Made by a program: the position numbers and the translations under genes
From: Hydrogenovibrio sp965140365
Lineage (GTDB): Bacteria; Pseudomonadota; Gammaproteobacteria; Thiomicrospirales; Thiomicrospiraceae
Strand: one strand, 5' to 3'
Assembly: GCA_965140365.1 (NCBI GenBank)
Contig: OZ223196.1
Length of the DNA stretch: 64,000 bases
In this document: positions 51,385 through 60,180 of the stretch, piece by piece
How the letters are laid out: every line of letters starts with the position of its first letter
Position numbering within the stretch: the stretch's first letter is position 1
Notes under the pieces: model-generated
What the model was told of the DNA's origin: nothing
What the model saw: the letters and a program-made list of their open reading frames with translations, nothing else
Database searches by the model: none

Positions 51385-52868
51385 AGGGCTTGAACGCACT
51401 GTTTACATTCCTCGGTTTGGACGTAACCGGCTTGGCGGATGTGCCGGTTTCGAAGTTAACGATCGATTCCCGGCAGGTCGAACCCGGTACGGTGTTTATT
51501 GCGTTGCCGGGCATTTCTTGTCACGGCATGGCGTTTGCCGGACAAGCCGAAAAAATGGGTGCCTGCGCCATCCTGACCGATGCGGCAGGCCTGGCGGATT
51601 TTGATGTTTCAGAACGGGAGTGCCCTGTGTACTCGGTTAAGGGCTTGAAAGGTCGTTTACCGGATTTGGCGAAATGGTTTTACGATGATCCGAGTCGTCG
51701 GGTGAAAATCATCGGCATTACCGGCACCAATGGTAAGACCTCCACCTCTCATTATGTGGGTCAACTATTACAGGCCGCCGGGCATAAAGTGGCTTTGATG
51801 GGCACTTTAGGTAATGGTGTGATCGGTGACTTACAGCCCAGCCAAAACACGACTCTGGAAGTGTTGGTGTTGAATGAGTGGCTGGCGCACTTTGCGCAGC
51901 AAGAAGTCGATTACGTGGTGATGGAAGTGTCTTCTCATGCCGTCAGCCTGAATCGTATTGCCGGTTTGCAATTTGATGTGGTGGCGCTGACCCAAGTGAC
52001 ACGAGATCATTTGGATTTTCACGGTTCCGAGGCTGAATACCGTGCGGCGAAAAAACAATTGTTCGAGCTGTATCCGAGCCGCTGTCAGGTATTGAACCTC
52101 GATGATGAAACCGGCGCGGTGCTGGCCGAGCAAACCCATCAAACAATTTTGACTTATTCTCAGGTGTCAACGGGGGCCGATGTCCGTTTACAATCGGTGT
52201 CGTTTCTACCGACAGGCCTGCGAGGCCGACTGCAATTACCGGCCGGAGAATGCCGTTTTGATTTGCCATTGATGGGCAGTTTCAACGTGGAAAATCTCTT
52301 GTGTGCCGTCAGTTGTGCCTGGTGCTGTGGTTTGGACTCGAGAGATATTCAAAAAGCCGTCACACATTTACGAGCTGTGCCGGGCAGAATGGAAGTGATG
52401 ACCCATCCAAACCGACCAACGGTGGTGATTGATTACGCTCATACGCCGGATGCGCTGCAAGCGGTTTTGGCGGCGGTGGGGCAGCATTTACCGACCGGAC
52501 AGGATGATTTGTGGGTCGTATTCGGTTGCGGAGGGGATCGAGATAAAGGCAAGCGGCCACTGATGGGGCAGGTGGCGGCACAATTGAGCGGCCATGTGAT
52601 TTTGACCGATGATAACCCTCGGTCTGAATCGCCGCAGGCGATTGTGGCCGACATTCAAGCCGGCTTCGATACCCCCGCGGATGTGATTCATGACCGTGAA
52701 CAAGCGATTTCAACGGCCATCCAACAGGCCGGTTCGCAAGCCGTGGTGGTTGTGGCAGGAAAAGGGCATGAAAACTATCAGGAAATTAACGGCCAGCGAC
52801 GGTCGATGAGCGATCAGGGCGCTGTGGAAAGAGCGTTCCAGTCGTTATCAAGACAAGGAGAGGCATAA
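51381..52868 (+). CDS. murE: UDP-N-acetylmuramoyl-tripeptide synthetase MurE
   Basis: A 495-residue Mur ligase from GTG 51381 with GGAGGA upstream. It adds the third peptide residue to UDP-MurNAc-L-Ala-D-Glu. The ATP loop is GITGTNGKTSTSHY (about 113-126), and the substrate-specificity motif DDNPRSES marks meso-diaminopimelate use. Coupled overlap with ftsI. GHENYQEINGQRR near the C-terminus is typical. A one-mismatch copy of the iterated palindrome is at 51585-51594. Confidence 0.96.
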   Translation: MKGLNALFTFLGLDVTGLADVPVSKLTIDSRQVEPGTVFIALPGISCHGMAFAGQAEKMGACAILTDAAGLADFDVSERECPVYSVKGLKGRLPDLAKWFYDDPSRRVKIIGITGTNGKTSTSHYVGQLLQAAGHKVALMGTLGNGVIGDLQPSQNTTLEVLVLNEWLAHFAQQEVDYVVMEVSSHAVSLNRIAGLQFDVVALTQVTRDHLDFHGSEAEYRAAKKQLFELYPSRCQVLNLDDETGAVLAEQTHQTILTYSQVSTGADVRLQSVSFLPTGLRGRLQLPAGECRFDLPLMGSFNVENLLCAVSCAWCCGLDSRDIQKAVTHLRAVPGRMEVMTHPNRPTVVIDYAHTPDALQAVLAAVGQHLPTGQDDLWVVFGCGGDRDKGKRPLMGQVAAQLSGHVILTDDNPRSESPQAIVADIQAGFDTPADVIHDREQAISTAIQQAGSQAVVVVAGKGHENYQEINGQRRSMSDQGAVERAFQSLSRQGEA

Positions 52869-52871
52869 GCT

Positions 52872-54284
52872 ATGGCCTGGACATTATCACAATTGGTGGA
52901 AGCGACAAACGGCGTTCTGACCGGAGAATTACTCGGCGAAGACCCGATTCGGTTTGATTCGGTCAGCACCGATACGCGTTCCTTGAAATCGGGTGCTTTG
53001 TATGTGGCGTTAAAAGGTGCTCATTTTGATGGTCACGCTTTTATTGCCGAAGCGGTCAAGCAAGGCGCGGTGGCGGTGTTGATTTCCGAACCGGTGGAAA
53101 CCATTGTGCCGTCGGTGCTGGTCGAAGACACCCGCATTGCCCTGGGCGAATTCGCGGCTTGGCATCGGCAACAAATGCAATTGAAAGCCCTAATCGGCGT
53201 GACCGGTTCCAACGGCAAAACCACCACCAAAGCCTTGCTGGCAAATATTTTGGCCAAACAGGCGCAAGTGTTGGCGACCGCCGGGAATTTGAATAACGAT
53301 TACGGTTTGCCGCGCACCCTGTTGGAATTGACGTCTTCTGACGAGTACGCCGTGATCGAGATGGGCGCGAATCACCATCGGGAAATTCATTATTTGACCA
53401 ATATTGCTCGCCCTGACGTTGCGGTTATCACCTTGGCGGCGGGCGCGCATTTGGAAGGGTTTGGCTCGCTGGAAGGGGTGATTGAAACCAAAGGCGAAAT
53501 CATGGACGGCCTGAAGCCGGGCGGGACGATTGTGCTGAATACCGACTCGCCGGGGTTTGAGGTTTGGTGTGCCAAGGCCAAACGTTTGGATTTGAATGTG
53601 CTCAGTTTCGGTGAAAGTGAACAGGCCAATGTCCGCTTGGCCGCATTTCAGCAAAATCATGATCGCATCCATTTTACGTTACGTTTGACCGGGCTCGATG
53701 GCTTGGGGTCGGAGCGTTCCGTTCAAGCCAGTATGCCGATGCTCGGTTTTCATAATGCCATGAATGCCGCCGCTGCGGTGGCCGCGTGTCTGGCCGCGGG
53801 GCTGACATGGGAGCAAATTCAGCCAGGCCTGGAAGATTTTGATGGTGTGGCCGGGCGTTTGCAAAAGTCAGTCTTACCGCAGGGTGTTTTAATTGACGAT
53901 ACCTATAATGCCAACCCGGCGTCGGTCAAGGCGGCGATTCGAACCTTAACCGGTTTGCCGGGGGATTCGGTGGCCTGTTTGGGCGCGATGGCGGAGCTGG
54001 GTGCCGAATCGCAGAGTCTGCATGAAGAGGTGGCGCGTTATGCCAAGGAAAAAGGCATGACGTCTTTATTGGTGTTCGGCGTGGCCGCGCAGTCCATGCC
54101 GGAAGCATTTGGCGAAGGCGGAGAATACTTCGAAACGCAGGAAGCCTTAATTGCCCGTGCGCTTGAATTAATCGAACAAAACCAGGTTCAGAATGTGCTG
54201 GTGAAAGGGTCGCGTTCAACACAAATGGAAAAGGTCAGCCAAGCCATCGTCGCGACGGTGGCGGACCGGAAGGGTAACGGGTGA
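52872..54284 (+). CDS. murF: UDP-MurNAc-tripeptide D-Ala-D-Ala ligase MurF
   Basis: A 470-residue Mur ligase that attaches the D-alanyl-D-alanine dipeptide. It has the ATP loop GVTGSNGKTTTKALL (about 113-127), the N-terminal FDSVSTDTRSLKSGALYVALKG, and the DDTYNANPASVKAAI motif (about 343-357). AAGGAGAGG precedes ATG 52872, 3 bases after the murE stop. It carries an exact CCAGGCCTGG (53823) read as Pro-Gly-Leu. Confidence 0.96.
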   Translation: MAWTLSQLVEATNGVLTGELLGEDPIRFDSVSTDTRSLKSGALYVALKGAHFDGHAFIAEAVKQGAVAVLISEPVETIVPSVLVEDTRIALGEFAAWHRQQMQLKALIGVTGSNGKTTTKALLANILAKQAQVLATAGNLNNDYGLPRTLLELTSSDEYAVIEMGANHHREIHYLTNIARPDVAVITLAAGAHLEGFGSLEGVIETKGEIMDGLKPGGTIVLNTDSPGFEVWCAKAKRLDLNVLSFGESEQANVRLAAFQQNHDRIHFTLRLTGLDGLGSERSVQASMPMLGFHNAMNAAAAVAACLAAGLTWEQIQPGLEDFDGVAGRLQKSVLPQGVLIDDTYNANPASVKAAIRTLTGLPGDSVACLGAMAELGAESQSLHEEVARYAKEKGMTSLLVFGVAAQSMPEAFGEGGEYFETQEALIARALELIEQNQVQNVLVKGSRSTQMEKVSQAIVATVADRKGNG

Positions 54285-54341
54285 AGGCCCTAGAATCTCT
54301 GATTCAGTCAGAGACTATTTAACAGATTTAAGGAAACCAAC

Positions 54342-55427
54342 ATGTTAATTTATTTGACGGATTACTTGGCACAATTCATTTCCGGGTTCGGGGTGTTTAA
54401 TTACATTACCATGCGCACCATTATGAGTGTGCTGACTGCCTTGATCATTTCCTTCATCATTGGCCCTAGAGTCATCCGTTGGCTGATTCGCTTGAAGGTC
54501 GGACAAAGCGTTCGTTTGGATGGACCGGAAAGTCATTTGGTAAAAAGTGGTACCCCGACCATGGGTGGGGTGATGATTCTTTTTTCAGTGTCGATTGCCG
54601 TTTTACTGTGGGGCAATTTGACCAACCATTATTTGTTAATCGCCACTTTGACCATGCTGGGTTTCGGGATTATCGGCTTTATTGATGACTATCAAAAAGT
54701 GGTGTACAAAGACCCGAACGGGATGCGCTCGCGTACCAAGTTTTTCTGGCAATCGGTCATTGGCCTGGTGGCCGCTTACAGCCTATTCGCCCTGGCAAAA
54801 GTCCCGGCGGAAACCCAGTTGTTGATTCCGTATATGAAAGACACCTTTATTTATTTGGGTGCCTGGACCGTGGTGTTGGCGTATTTTGTCATTGTCGGTA
54901 CGTCGAATGCGGTGAACCTGACAGATGGACTGGATGGCTTGGCCATTATGCCGACGGTGATGGTGTCGAGCGCGTTGGGGGTGTTCGCTTATATGTCGGG
55001 GCATTTGTATTTTTCCGATTATTTGCAGATTCCGTACATTCCGGGCGTCGGAGAATTGGCGATTTTCTGTGCGGCCTTGGCCGGGGCCGGTCTGGGCTTT
55101 TTGTGGTTTAATGCCCACCCGGCACAGGTGTTTATGGGGGACGTGGGTTCCTTGGCGATTGGGGCCGCTTTAGGTGTGGTGGCCGTGGCGGTGCGCCAGG
55201 AATTGGTGTTGTTTATTATGGGCGGTATTTTCGTGGCGGAAACGCTGTCGGTGATTTTGCAGGTCGGATCTTACCGTTTACGAAACGGCAAGCGTATTTT
55301 CCTGATGGCCCCGTTGCATCACCACTTTGAACAAAAGGGGTGGCACGAATCGCAGGTCATCGTGCGTTTTTGGATTATTACCATTATTCTGGTGCTGATC
55401 GGTCTGGCCAGTTTGAAAATTCGTTAG
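54342..55427 (+). CDS. mraY: Phospho-MurNAc-pentapeptide transferase MraY
   Basis: A 361-residue integral membrane enzyme making lipid I on undecaprenyl phosphate. It has about ten membrane segments, the GTPTMGGVMI block (about 68-77), the catalytic DD in FIDDYQKVV (about 114-122), NAVNLTDGLDGLA (about 186-198) and FMAPLHHHFEQKGWHE (about 326-341). AAGGAA precedes the ATG. Its place between murF and murD is the standard dcw order. Confidence 0.97.
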   Translation: MLIYLTDYLAQFISGFGVFNYITMRTIMSVLTALIISFIIGPRVIRWLIRLKVGQSVRLDGPESHLVKSGTPTMGGVMILFSVSIAVLLWGNLTNHYLLIATLTMLGFGIIGFIDDYQKVVYKDPNGMRSRTKFFWQSVIGLVAAYSLFALAKVPAETQLLIPYMKDTFIYLGAWTVVLAYFVIVGTSNAVNLTDGLDGLAIMPTVMVSSALGVFAYMSGHLYFSDYLQIPYIPGVGELAIFCAALAGAGLGFLWFNAHPAQVFMGDVGSLAIGAALGVVAVAVRQELVLFIMGGIFVAETLSVILQVGSYRLRNGKRIFLMAPLHHHFEQKGWHESQVIVRFWIITIILVLIGLASLKIR

Positions 55428-55504
55428 CGGAACGCATTCAAAAATCAAAGCGCGTTTTAACGTGCATAAGAAGTTAATTAAGAAATTAACCAGAAAGGGT
55501 TGCC

Positions 55505-56854
55505 ATGTATCTTGTTGCAGGGTTGGGAGTTACCGGCCAAAGTGTACTGAAATATTTCACCAGTCAGGGCGAAGCCTGTTACGCTTTTGATACGCGTGAG
55601 CAGCTTGACACCCGCGATTTAGAAGCGCAATTTCCCGGGGTGCAGTTTAAGACGGGGAAAATCCCGGTGGCTTGGTGCGATAAGATCGATACCATCGTTT
55701 TGAGCCCGGGCATTGCCAAGTCCGAACCCTGGGTAAAGGCTTGCATCCAAGCCGGGAAGGAAGTCATCGGCGACATCGAGTTGTTTGCCCGTGCCGTCGG
55801 TCAGCCGATTGTAGCGATTACCGGCTCCAATGGTAAAAGTACGGTCACCACCTTGGTGGCGGAAGCGTTGAGCGAAGCCGGTTATCAAGTTGGAATCGGC
55901 GGTAATATCGGTTGCCCGGCCTTGGATTTGTTGACCGATGACACCGAGTTCGATGTTTATGTGTTGGAATTGTCGAGTTTCCAGCTGGAAACCACCTACT
56001 CGTTACGAACCATCTCTTCAACGGTTTTGAATATTTCCGAAGATCATATGGATCGTTACGTCGGACTGGAAGATTATATTCAAGCAAAAATGACGGTGTT
56101 GAACGATACCGAACTGGCCGTGTTGCCGCAGGAATTTGAAGTTTTACATATGGCTAAACCGGATGAAGAAGTACGTTTCGGTCTGATGGAAGCCGAGTGT
56201 TTGCCGGAAAAATGTTATGGCCTGATTACCCAAAACGGCCAGGCCTGGCTGGGATGGGAAAATCATCCGTCTGTGCCGGTGTCGGCCATGGCGCAACAGG
56301 GCATGCATCATCAATTGAACGCTTTGGCCATGATGGCGTTGTGCCGTCCGTTTCAGGTGTCGGATGCGGTGTTTGAAAAGGTTTTGAGCCGTTTTCAGGG
56401 GTTGCCGCATCGCACCCAGTTGGTGCTGGAAGTGGACGGGGTTCAGTGGATTAACGATTCCAAAGGCACCAATGTCGGTGCCGCCGTCACCGCAATTGAA
56501 TCGGCCGCGGAAGCCTCAAAAGGACAAGTGATTTTGCTGGCCGGAGGGGTTGGTAAAGACGCTGATTTTTCCGAACTGGGCGAGGCGGTGGAACACTATT
56601 GTCGTCAAGCCATTCTGTTTGGACGAGATCGCCAATTGATTGCGCAAAACTTGCCGGCGGCTAAAACCGTTTTTGTGGAAACACTGGAAGAAGCCATTCA
56701 ATTGGCCAAGCCGGTGGCTAAAGCCGGTGATATTGTATTGTTTTCGCCGGCTTGTGCCAGCTTCGACCAGTTTAAAAATTACGTTGAAAGAGGCTTGGCC
56801 TTTGAATATTGGGTGCATGAAACCGTGGGCGGATTGTCCAAGGTGGCGCAATGA
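55505..56854 (+). CDS. murD: UDP-N-acetylmuramoyl-L-alanine:D-glutamate ligase MurD
   Basis: A 449-residue ligase. The N-terminal UMP-binding LVAGLGVTGQSVLKYF, the ATP loop AITGSNGKSTVTTLV (about 103-117) and NDSKGTNVGAAV (about 320) are typical. It adds D-glutamate. The stop overlaps the ftsW start by 4 bases (ATGA). An exact CCAGGCCTGG at 56239 is read as Gln-Ala-Trp. Confidence 0.96.
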   Translation: MYLVAGLGVTGQSVLKYFTSQGEACYAFDTREQLDTRDLEAQFPGVQFKTGKIPVAWCDKIDTIVLSPGIAKSEPWVKACIQAGKEVIGDIELFARAVGQPIVAITGSNGKSTVTTLVAEALSEAGYQVGIGGNIGCPALDLLTDDTEFDVYVLELSSFQLETTYSLRTISSTVLNISEDHMDRYVGLEDYIQAKMTVLNDTELAVLPQEFEVLHMAKPDEEVRFGLMEAECLPEKCYGLITQNGQAWLGWENHPSVPVSAMAQQGMHHQLNALAMMALCRPFQVSDAVFEKVLSRFQGLPHRTQLVLEVDGVQWINDSKGTNVGAAVTAIESAAEASKGQVILLAGGVGKDADFSELGEAVEHYCRQAILFGRDRQLIAQNLPAAKTVFVETLEEAIQLAKPVAKAGDIVLFSPACASFDQFKNYVERGLAFEYWVHETVGGLSKVAQ

Positions 56855-58029
56855 GTGTTCGGGATTGGCGTGAACACAGTGCCGGTTGGCAGACCGATTA
56901 TTGGTTGATTGGTGCGATAGCGGTGTTGATGACCCTCGGGCTGGCGATGGTGGCGTCGAGTTCGATTGCCATCAGTGAAAAACGTTTCGGGGACGATACC
57001 CATTATTTTTTACGGCAATTGTTTTCCATGGGGTTAGGGACTCTGGCCGCTTACATTGTTTTCCGAATCCCTTTGTCTTTTTGGCGAAAGCATCGTGGTC
57101 AACTGTTTATTTTGGGCTTGGTCTTGCTGGTGGCGGTGCTGATCTTCGGGCGGGAAATCAACGGCAGTAAACGTTGGTTGCCGCTGATCGTCATGAATTT
57201 CCAAGTGTCGGAGTTTATGAAAATCGCTGTGGTGGTGTTTATGGCTGGCTACCTGGATCGGCACGCCACCGCCGTGCGAGAAAGTTTCGAAGCCGTGATT
57301 CGTCTGGCGCTCCCCTTCGGGGTGATGGCGATTTTGCTACTGTTGGAACCGGATTTCGGCAGTACCTTCGTGATTGCGGTCATTATCACCGGGATGTTAT
57401 TGATTGCCGGCGCCCCTTGGCGGTTCTTCGCCATGACCGTTTTGCCGATCGGTACCTTGCTGGTGATGATGGTCATTACTTCGCCCTATCGTATGGCGCG
57501 GGTGACGAATTTCCTCGATCCTTGGTCCGACCCGTTCGGTCACGGTTATCAGTTGACGCAGGCCTTAATTGCCTCCGGGCGGGGTGAATGGTTTGGCGTC
57601 GGTATCGGTGAGAGCGTACAAAAACTGTTATACCTGCCGGATGCACATACCGATTTTCTGTTCTCCATCTATGCCGAAGAATTTGGTTTGCTGGGTGTAA
57701 CCTTTTTGATTCTATTGTATTTATTTATTCTGCACCGTTGTTTCCGCATCGGCGGCAAGGCGTTTGACAAACAGGAATATTTCGGCGGATTGATTGCCTA
57801 TGGTGTGGGCATTTGGGTGGTGTTGCAGGCGATGATTAACATGGGCGTGAATCTTGGTCTTTTCCCAACCAAAGGGTTAACCTTGCCGCTGATGAGTTAT
57901 GGCGGCTCCAGCGTACTGATTTTGATGGTGGCGCTTGGCTTGGTGCTGCGTGTGGACTATGAAACCAAGCAAAGGCCTTTGTCGGAACGGTCAGAGGAGC
58001 GCGATACTGAGCGGGAGGCGGCGATATGA
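56851..58029 (+). CDS. ftsW: Septal peptidoglycan polymerase FtsW
   Basis: A 392-residue SEDS-family glycosyltransferase with about ten membrane helices. Family motifs include MVASSSIAIS, INGSKRWLPL, the VIALLLEPDFGSTF-type block LLLLEPDFGST, and the late GLFPTKGLTLPLMSYGGSSVL. It polymerises septal glycan with FtsI. The start overlaps murD and its stop overlaps murG (ATGA), so the three are strongly coupled. Confidence 0.96.
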   Translation: MSVRDWREHSAGWQTDYWLIGAIAVLMTLGLAMVASSSIAISEKRFGDDTHYFLRQLFSMGLGTLAAYIVFRIPLSFWRKHRGQLFILGLVLLVAVLIFGREINGSKRWLPLIVMNFQVSEFMKIAVVVFMAGYLDRHATAVRESFEAVIRLALPFGVMAILLLLEPDFGSTFVIAVIITGMLLIAGAPWRFFAMTVLPIGTLLVMMVITSPYRMARVTNFLDPWSDPFGHGYQLTQALIASGRGEWFGVGIGESVQKLLYLPDAHTDFLFSIYAEEFGLLGVTFLILLYLFILHRCFRIGGKAFDKQEYFGGLIAYGVGIWVVLQAMINMGVNLGLFPTKGLTLPLMSYGGSSVLILMVALGLVLRVDYETKQRPLSERSEERDTEREAAI

Positions 58030-59087
58030 AACGGGTGTTGATTATGGCTGGCGGAACCGGTGGACACGTGTTTCCGGGCATTGCTGTGGCGCAAGCATTG
58101 GCCAAGCAGGATGTGGAAACCGTTTGGCTAGGGACGGCTGGCGGAATGGAAAAAAATTGGGTGGAACAGGCGCAATTACCGTTTTATGCCATTTCCATTA
58201 AAGGGCTGCGCGGCAATGGTTTAGTGGGGTGGTTGAAAGCGCCGTTTAATATTGCACGTGCCTGGTGGCAGGCCAGAAAGATTATTTTGCAAACGCAGCC
58301 GGATTTGGTGCTGGGCATGGGGGGCTTTGTATGTGGCCCGGGCGGTTTGGCGGCTTTGACGTTAGGGAAAAAGCTGGTGCTTCATGAGCAGAATGCCATT
58401 CCCGGTTTAACCAATAAATTGTTGGCACCGTTTGCTAAACGGGTGATTTGCGCCTTCCCCCAGCAAAAAATTCGTGGGCGGCAGGTGGTGCAACTTGGTA
58501 ATCCGGTTCGTGAAGGGTTGGAAGCTTTGCAGACGGTGATGCCGCATTCACCGCGCCAACTGTTAGTCGTGGGGGGGAGCCGTGGGGCTTTGGCGTTAAA
58601 TGAAACGGTTCCGAAAGCGTTGGCGCTGTTGCCGCCGGCGGAACGCCCTTTGGTACGCCATCAAACCGGTGAAAAAACACTGACCGCGGCGCAGAAAGCC
58701 TATGCTGAAGCGGGGGTTGACGCTGAAGTCGTCCCCTTTATTGATGACATGGTTCAAGCGTATCGTGAAGCCGATTTGGTGATTTGCCGTTCCGGTGCTC
58801 TGACGGTCTCGGAACTGATGGCGGTGGCTCGTCCAGCGATTATGGTGCCTTATCCGCATGCGGTGGACGATCACCAGACCGCGAATGCTGAAGCACTGGT
58901 GGCATTGAAAGGCGGGGAAGTGATTCAGCAAACCGAATTGACGCCGGAGCGATTGATGGAAGGGTTGCATCACTGGTTGGATGCCACTGTTTGTCGTGAT
59001 GCCTCCGAATCGATTCGAGCCGGTGCGCCGAAAGCGGCCACGGAGCATATTATTGCCGAATTGGAACAGGTAGTGAAAACGTCTTGA
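58026..59087 (+). CDS. murG: UDP-GlcNAc transferase MurG
   Basis: A 353-residue GT28 glycosyltransferase that makes lipid II on the cytoplasmic face. It has the GGTGGHVFPGIAVAQAL loop (about 9-25), GMGGFVCGPGG, HEQNAIPGLTNKLL, GGSRGALALNE and the donor-site block CRSGALTVSELMAVARPAI (about 257-275). It ends the cell-wall run: the next gene is an SDR, not murC. Confidence 0.97.
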   Translation: MKRVLIMAGGTGGHVFPGIAVAQALAKQDVETVWLGTAGGMEKNWVEQAQLPFYAISIKGLRGNGLVGWLKAPFNIARAWWQARKIILQTQPDLVLGMGGFVCGPGGLAALTLGKKLVLHEQNAIPGLTNKLLAPFAKRVICAFPQQKIRGRQVVQLGNPVREGLEALQTVMPHSPRQLLVVGGSRGALALNETVPKALALLPPAERPLVRHQTGEKTLTAAQKAYAEAGVDAEVVPFIDDMVQAYREADLVICRSGALTVSELMAVARPAIMVPYPHAVDDHQTANAEALVALKGGEVIQQTELTPERLMEGLHHWLDATVCRDASESIRAGAPKAATEHIIAELEQVVKTS

Positions 59088-59116
59088 GACGTGGCTAAGA
59101 TAAAAAAGGAACAAGC

Positions 59117-59929
59117 ATGGCGAATAACGTGACATCGACACCGCAATTTCCGGATTTAAAGCGTAAACGTATTTTGATTACCGGTGCCTCGAGCGGTATC
59201 GGGGCTGGAATGGCCAAAGTATTGGCGCAAGCCGGGTGCCGGTTAGTGTTGCACTACAATCGTAACGAAACCGGTATCGAACAGACGCTCGAAGCCGTAC
59301 AGGCGATGGATGCGGAAGCCGAAACCTTGCGTTGCGATTTTGCAGAGCTGTCATCGGTTCAGCCTTTTTTTGACCAGGCCTGGTCGGTTTTTGATGGTTT
59401 GGACGGCCTAGTCAATAATGCCGGTGTGGTGACCAAGTCCTTAAGTTTAAAAGACAAGAAGGGCGACCAATTTAACCGGACCCTAGCAGTGAATTTACAG
59501 GCGCCGTATTTATTGAGTACGGCTTTTGCCGATGCCTGCAAGCAAGCCGGGCATAAAGGGGTGATTGTCAATAACAGCAGTATTCATGGTCAGGCGACGT
59601 GTGAATGGTTTGCCGCTTATGCCGCTTCCAAAGCCGGGATGGATGCGATGACCAAGGTACAGGCTGTGGAATGGGGGCAATTTGGGGTAAGGGTCAACGG
59701 CTTGGCTCCTGGCGTCGTCCCTGTGGAACGGACGTTTGATGTGTTGTACCGTTCTGAAATAGAACGTAAATGGGTCGGCGCCATGCCCGCTGGGCGTTAT
59801 GGCACGGTGGAAGATATGGGGATGGCCACCGCTTATTTATTGTCTGATGCCACCGAATGGATGACCGGGTCGGTTTTGACACTGGATGGCGGCTTGATTG
59901 CCCGAGGGCATTATCCGTATAGAGATTAG
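59117..59929 (+). CDS. Short-chain dehydrogenase/reductase
   Basis: A 270-residue NAD(P)-binding SDR. The cofactor loop is TGASSGIGAG (about 16-25), the NNAG motif (about 99-102), the catalytic Ser in NNSSIHG and the Y-x3-K in AAYAASKAGMDAM (about 175). The C-terminal TGSVLTLDGGLIARG is typical of the glucose-dehydrogenase-like classical SDRs. It sits where murC would be expected, 29 bases after murG, with its own AAAGGA site. Substrate unknown; no link to cell-wall synthesis is shown. One exact CCAGGCCTGG at 59374 is read as Gln-Ala-Trp. Confidence 0.88.
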   Translation: MANNVTSTPQFPDLKRKRILITGASSGIGAGMAKVLAQAGCRLVLHYNRNETGIEQTLEAVQAMDAEAETLRCDFAELSSVQPFFDQAWSVFDGLDGLVNNAGVVTKSLSLKDKKGDQFNRTLAVNLQAPYLLSTAFADACKQAGHKGVIVNNSSIHGQATCEWFAAYAASKAGMDAMTKVQAVEWGQFGVRVNGLAPGVVPVERTFDVLYRSEIERKWVGAMPAGRYGTVEDMGMATAYLLSDATEWMTGSVLTLDGGLIARGHYPYRD

Positions 59930-60180
59930 CCTCGAAACATAAGCGGTATTTTTTACCGGGTTCTATGGATGTGATGACAGTTTTTTGACGACAATACGAA
60001 AAAAACGGTATTTTTAACAAGCCACGAAAGTGGATTTTTTTGTTTTTAAAAGATTAAAAAGTGTTGTTTTTAAAGTGTTTTTGTATTTTAATGGCGAAAA
60101 TTTATCAACATTGAAATATAAAATGGCATTGGCTTTGCTTGTTGCCACTATCGAATCAATGGTTTCAAAGTGGAATGGAT

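Noticed and set aside
60020..60041. Terminator after the SDR gene (CCAC-GAAA-GTGG plus T run)
   Set aside because: The stem has only 4 bp, so the call is too weak even though T residues follow.
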